Shown: one piece after another, positions 5,858 to 7,701 of the stretch | Position numbering within the stretch: the first letter of the stretch is position 1 | How the letters are laid out: each line of letters opens with the position of its first letter | DNA from: Bacteroidota bacterium | Lineage (GTDB): Bacteria > Bacteroidota > Ignavibacteria > UBA10030 | DNA length: 7,701 bases | NCBI GenBank assembly: GCA_003519375.1 | Contig: DOWV01000042.1 | Span: 1-7,701 of the forward strand | Reading direction: 5' to 3' | Translations under genes and position numbers: made by a program | Notes under the pieces: generated by a model | Seen by the model: the letters and a program-made list of their open reading frames with translations, nothing else | The model's database searches: none | Told to the model about the DNA's origin: nothing

Positions 5858-7558
5858 TTGAAAAGACCCGGCGGGGCAAGAAGCCCCGTCGGGCTTTCTC
5901 TTCTTAGAGGGAGAGCTGGCCCGGCCCTTGCATTGCTTGCCGCCCTCCTGATTGCGGGCAGGGAATCGGTGGCAGCAGACATCACTGTCATCGGCACCGT
6001 TCGTGATCGAAACCGCGGCCATGTGGTTTTATCGGCGGTCATCAAACTCGTCGACCGCTCCGGCACCATGATTGGCTCAACGTCTGTCAATGCCCAAGGT
6101 CAATGGCAGGTGACGATTCCCGTCACGGGTATCGATGCGCCGGGTGAGGTGCCAAAGACGTTTTCGCTCGAGCAAAACTATCCGAATCCGTTCAACCCCT
6201 CAACAAAAATTCCCTTCGCCGTTACGACCGCCGGCATTGTCCGGGTCGCCGTTCATAACATTCTCGGCCAACTCGTTGATGCCAGAGAGTATGATCTAAG
6301 GCCTGGCTCGTATTTCATCGACTGGAGGACGAAGGGAAGCGCGGGAGCGCTGTTCTATTCCATTGAGATGAACGGCCACCGCCTGACAAAAAAAATGATC
6401 CAGCTGGACGGAGGGAACTTCGGCGGATTGGGAGGCTCCATTCCTGCAGCAGCAACATCCTCTTACAGGCTTTCCATGCCTCAGCTTCTGGACAGCTGCC
6501 GGGTTATCACATCGTCCCTCGTGTATGAGACCGACACCATGACGGTTGCGCTCGTTGATTCCGCCATGGTGAATGTTTTGCTGGAGAGTGTCCATGACAG
6601 GGCGTTCGTGATCGACCTCCACAATGATGTGATGGAAGTAATCACCCGCACCGGTTACGCCTACCAACTGGCAGATCGGCATACGAGCGACCATACGGAC
6701 ATCCCGCGCTTGCGGGATGGCGGTGTTGACGCCCAGGTATTCTCACTATGGGTGAGCGAGAAGAATTACCCTAAGGGAACGCATTTCTCCACAGCGATGA
6801 AGTTTCTCGACACACTCAAAGCGCAAGCAGCGCGCAACTCGGAAGATCTGGGATTCGTGGTCCGATCAGATTCCGTTGATGCCTTGGCGCGGCAGAAGAA
6901 AATTGCGGGGATCTTCGTGGTAGAAGGAGGGCATTGTATTGAGGACAAACTTGAGAACCTGCTGGCGTTCTACAACGCCGGTGTCAGAATCATGACAATC
7001 ACCTGGAATAACAGCACCTCCTGGGCGGTGTCGGCGGCGGATTCACGTACCGATGTGGTCGGATTGAGCGACTTTGGGAAACAGGTCATCCGAACAATGG
7101 ATTCGCTGGGTATGATTATCGACATCTCTCATGTCGGCCGTAAAACCGTAGACGACATCCTGGCAACATCCAAGAACCCCATCGTTGCTTCTCACTCAGG
7201 GGCGTACGCTCTCCGTGTGCACTCGCGGAATTTGACAGATTCCCAAATCAGGGGAATTGCCCAGCGAGGTGGCGTCATCGGGGTTGTTTTCTACCCACCC
7301 TTCCTGACGTCCGGCACAGCTACCCTGGATCATGTCCTCAACCATATCGACTACATCAAGAGTATCGGAGGCATTGACTGTATAGCGCTCGGTTCGGACT
7401 TCGATGGCTTTTCCTCTGCTCCGCCGACCGGCCTGAAAGACGTCTCACAATTTCCTTCAATTACATCGGCATTGCTGCAGAGAGGCTATTCGAGGGAAGA
7501 CGTACGAAAAATCCTAGGTGAGAATTTTATGCGGGTGTTCCGGGCAGTCTGCAAATAG
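5858..7558 (+). CDS. Secreted M19 (renal-dipeptidase-like) peptidase with internal sorting/FlgD-like Ig domain
   Basis: A 566-residue exported zinc dipeptidase of peptidase family M19, expected to cleave dipeptides outside the cytoplasm. Numbering is from TTG 5858. Signal peptide about 1-40 (core PALALLAALLIAG, cleavage near SVAA). Ig-like beta segment about 41-95. Sorting/FlgD-like domain about 99-185 with NYPNPFNPSTK (107-117). A second beta-rich stretch runs 186-248. The M19 catalytic domain is about 249-566 and intact: HxD (H255, D257) in IDLHND, E356 in VVEGGH, H425 in DISHVG, H446 in ASHSG, and D514/D516 in GSDFDG. Trp383 (TWNNSTSWA) occupies the place of a substrate-contacting His in the mammalian enzyme's LTHTCNTPWA motif. 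A longer version starting at GTG 5831 is possible; no later start keeps the signal peptide. It follows the PorV-type gene by 44 bases, but a terminator-like hairpin lies over codons 4-12, so it may be partly uncoupled from the operon. Substrate is unknown. M19 assignment is very sure; the exact start is less so. Confidence 0.9.
   Translation: MKRPGGARSPVGLSLLRGRAGPALALLAALLIAGRESVAADITVIGTVRDRNRGHVVLSAVIKLVDRSGTMIGSTSVNAQGQWQVTIPVTGIDAPGEVPKTFSLEQNYPNPFNPSTKIPFAVTTAGIVRVAVHNILGQLVDAREYDLRPGSYFIDWRTKGSAGALFYSIEMNGHRLTKKMIQLDGGNFGGLGGSIPAAATSSYRLSMPQLLDSCRVITSSLVYETDTMTVALVDSAMVNVLLESVHDRAFVIDLHNDVMEVITRTGYAYQLADRHTSDHTDIPRLRDGGVDAQVFSLWVSEKNYPKGTHFSTAMKFLDTLKAQAARNSEDLGFVVRSDSVDALARQKKIAGIFVVEGGHCIEDKLENLLAFYNAGVRIMTITWNNSTSWAVSAADSRTDVVGLSDFGKQVIRTMDSLGMIIDISHVGRKTVDDILATSKNPIVASHSGAYALRVHSRNLTDSQIRGIAQRGGVIGVVFYPPFLTSGTATLDHVLNHIDYIKSIGGIDCIALGSDFDGFSSAPPTGLKDVSQFPSITSALLQRGYSREDVRKILGENFMRVFRAVCK
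5862..5905 (+). terminator. Rho-independent-terminator-like hairpin after the PorV-type gene, inside the next gene's first codons
   Basis: An 11-bp stem (5867-5877 with 5883-5893, all pairs Watson-Crick except one G-T) closes a five-base AAGAA loop. With one bulged A (5866), AAAAG at 5861-5865 can extend the stem by pairing with CTTT (5894-5897). A pyrimidine tract follows (CTTTCTCTTCTT, 5894-5905). This is a convincing intrinsic terminator 48 bases past the PorV-type stop, yet it lies within the reading frame of the M19 peptidase. It may end the three-gene operon, or act as a translation-sensitive attenuator for the fourth gene. Confidence 0.7.
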
Positions 7559-7573
7559 ATCTGCAGACCGCCC
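7542..7573. other. Hairpin enclosing the stop codon of the M19 peptidase gene
   Basis: A 12-base arm GGGCAGTCTGCA (7542-7553) pairs with TGCAGACCGCCC (7562-7573) with a single A/C mismatch. The TAG stop (7556-7558) lies in the eight-base loop. No T-tract follows on either strand, so it is not a textbook intrinsic terminator. It could stabilise the mRNA 3' end or block 3' exonucleases. Confidence 0.55.
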
Positions 7574-7599
7574 GTTACGAAAAAACCATCTGAAAAATA

Positions 7600-7674
7600 C
7601 TCACGCAAAGACGCGAAGCCGCAAAGGGTAGAAACATTTACAAAAGTTTTGGCGACTTCGCGACTTGGCGTGAG
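7600..7674. repeat. Imperfect palindrome made of 8-base units; possible bidirectional terminator
   Basis: The left arm (7600-7626) is CTC followed by three 8-base units: ACGCAAAG, ACGCGAAG, CCGCAAAG. The right arm (7647-7674), read as its reverse complement, is CTC followed by ACGCCAAG, TCGCGAAG, TCGCCAAA. The arms pair with four internal mismatches over about 26 bases around a loop of roughly 20 bases. T-rich sequence follows on both strands: CTTCTTTTCTCTT (7678-7690) on the + strand, and TATTTTTC (complement of 7592-7599) on the - strand. Similar 'acgcaaagacg' elements are, to my recollection, common between genes in many environmental bacterial genomes. It is the main content of the 143-base tail after the peptidase gene. 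Confidence 0.65.
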
Positions 7675-7701
7675 ACCTTCTTTTCTCTTGAGAGTGTTTT
7701 T

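Noticed and set aside
7600..7674. CRISPR repeat pair
   Set aside because: There are only two arms, and they are inverted rather than direct. No spacer series and no cas genes are present.
7681..7701. Terminator at the right edge (CTCT/AGAG followed by a T run)
   Set aside because: The loop would be only two bases and the stem four, and the T run is cut by the end of the window.

Overview
The window looks like chromosomal DNA from the Ignavibacteria, Chlorobi or a related lineage of the Fibrobacteres-Chlorobi-Bacteroidetes (FCB) superphylum. The evidence is the protein content: a TonB-dependent receptor with an N-terminal carboxypeptidase-regulatory-like domain, a PorV/PorQ-type outer-membrane protein, and two proteins with the PNPF-type sorting/FlgD-like Ig domain common in genomes with type IX secretion (T9SS). 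The genes carry good Shine-Dalgarno (SD) sequences (GAGG, GAGGTGA, GAGGTG), which Bacteroidetes proper usually lack. That favours an Ignavibacteria-like or other deep FCB lineage. This placement is an inference.

Layout, all on the + strand: positions 1-135 are an upstream intergenic stretch with part of a short octamer repeat. Positions 136-2889 encode a TonB-dependent receptor. Positions 2899-4842 encode a secreted multidomain protein with an EF-hand-like loop, a fibronectin-III-like region and a C-terminal T9SS-type sorting domain. Positions 4851-5813 encode a PorV-family barrel. These three genes are 9 and 8 bases apart, and at both junctions the stop codon is embedded in the next gene's SD, so they form a tight, probably translationally coupled operon. 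After 44 bases comes a secreted M19 (renal-dipeptidase-like) peptidase, best started at TTG 5858. A strong terminator-like hairpin (stem 5867-5893) lies over its first codons. The last 143 bases hold a hairpin around the stop codon and a long imperfect palindrome built from 8-base units, related to the repeat at the window start.

A working model (inference): the receptor takes up a ligand through the outer membrane, the PorV paralogue serves as partner or export accessory for the surface protein encoded beside it, and the M19 enzyme cleaves dipeptides outside the cytoplasm. The most unusual protein is the M19 enzyme. Its sorting-type domain is internal rather than C-terminal and seems to be inserted into an Ig-like domain. 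An A8 run with an immediate TGA in the shifted frame lies at that domain's last strand. The substrate of the system cannot be read from the sequence.
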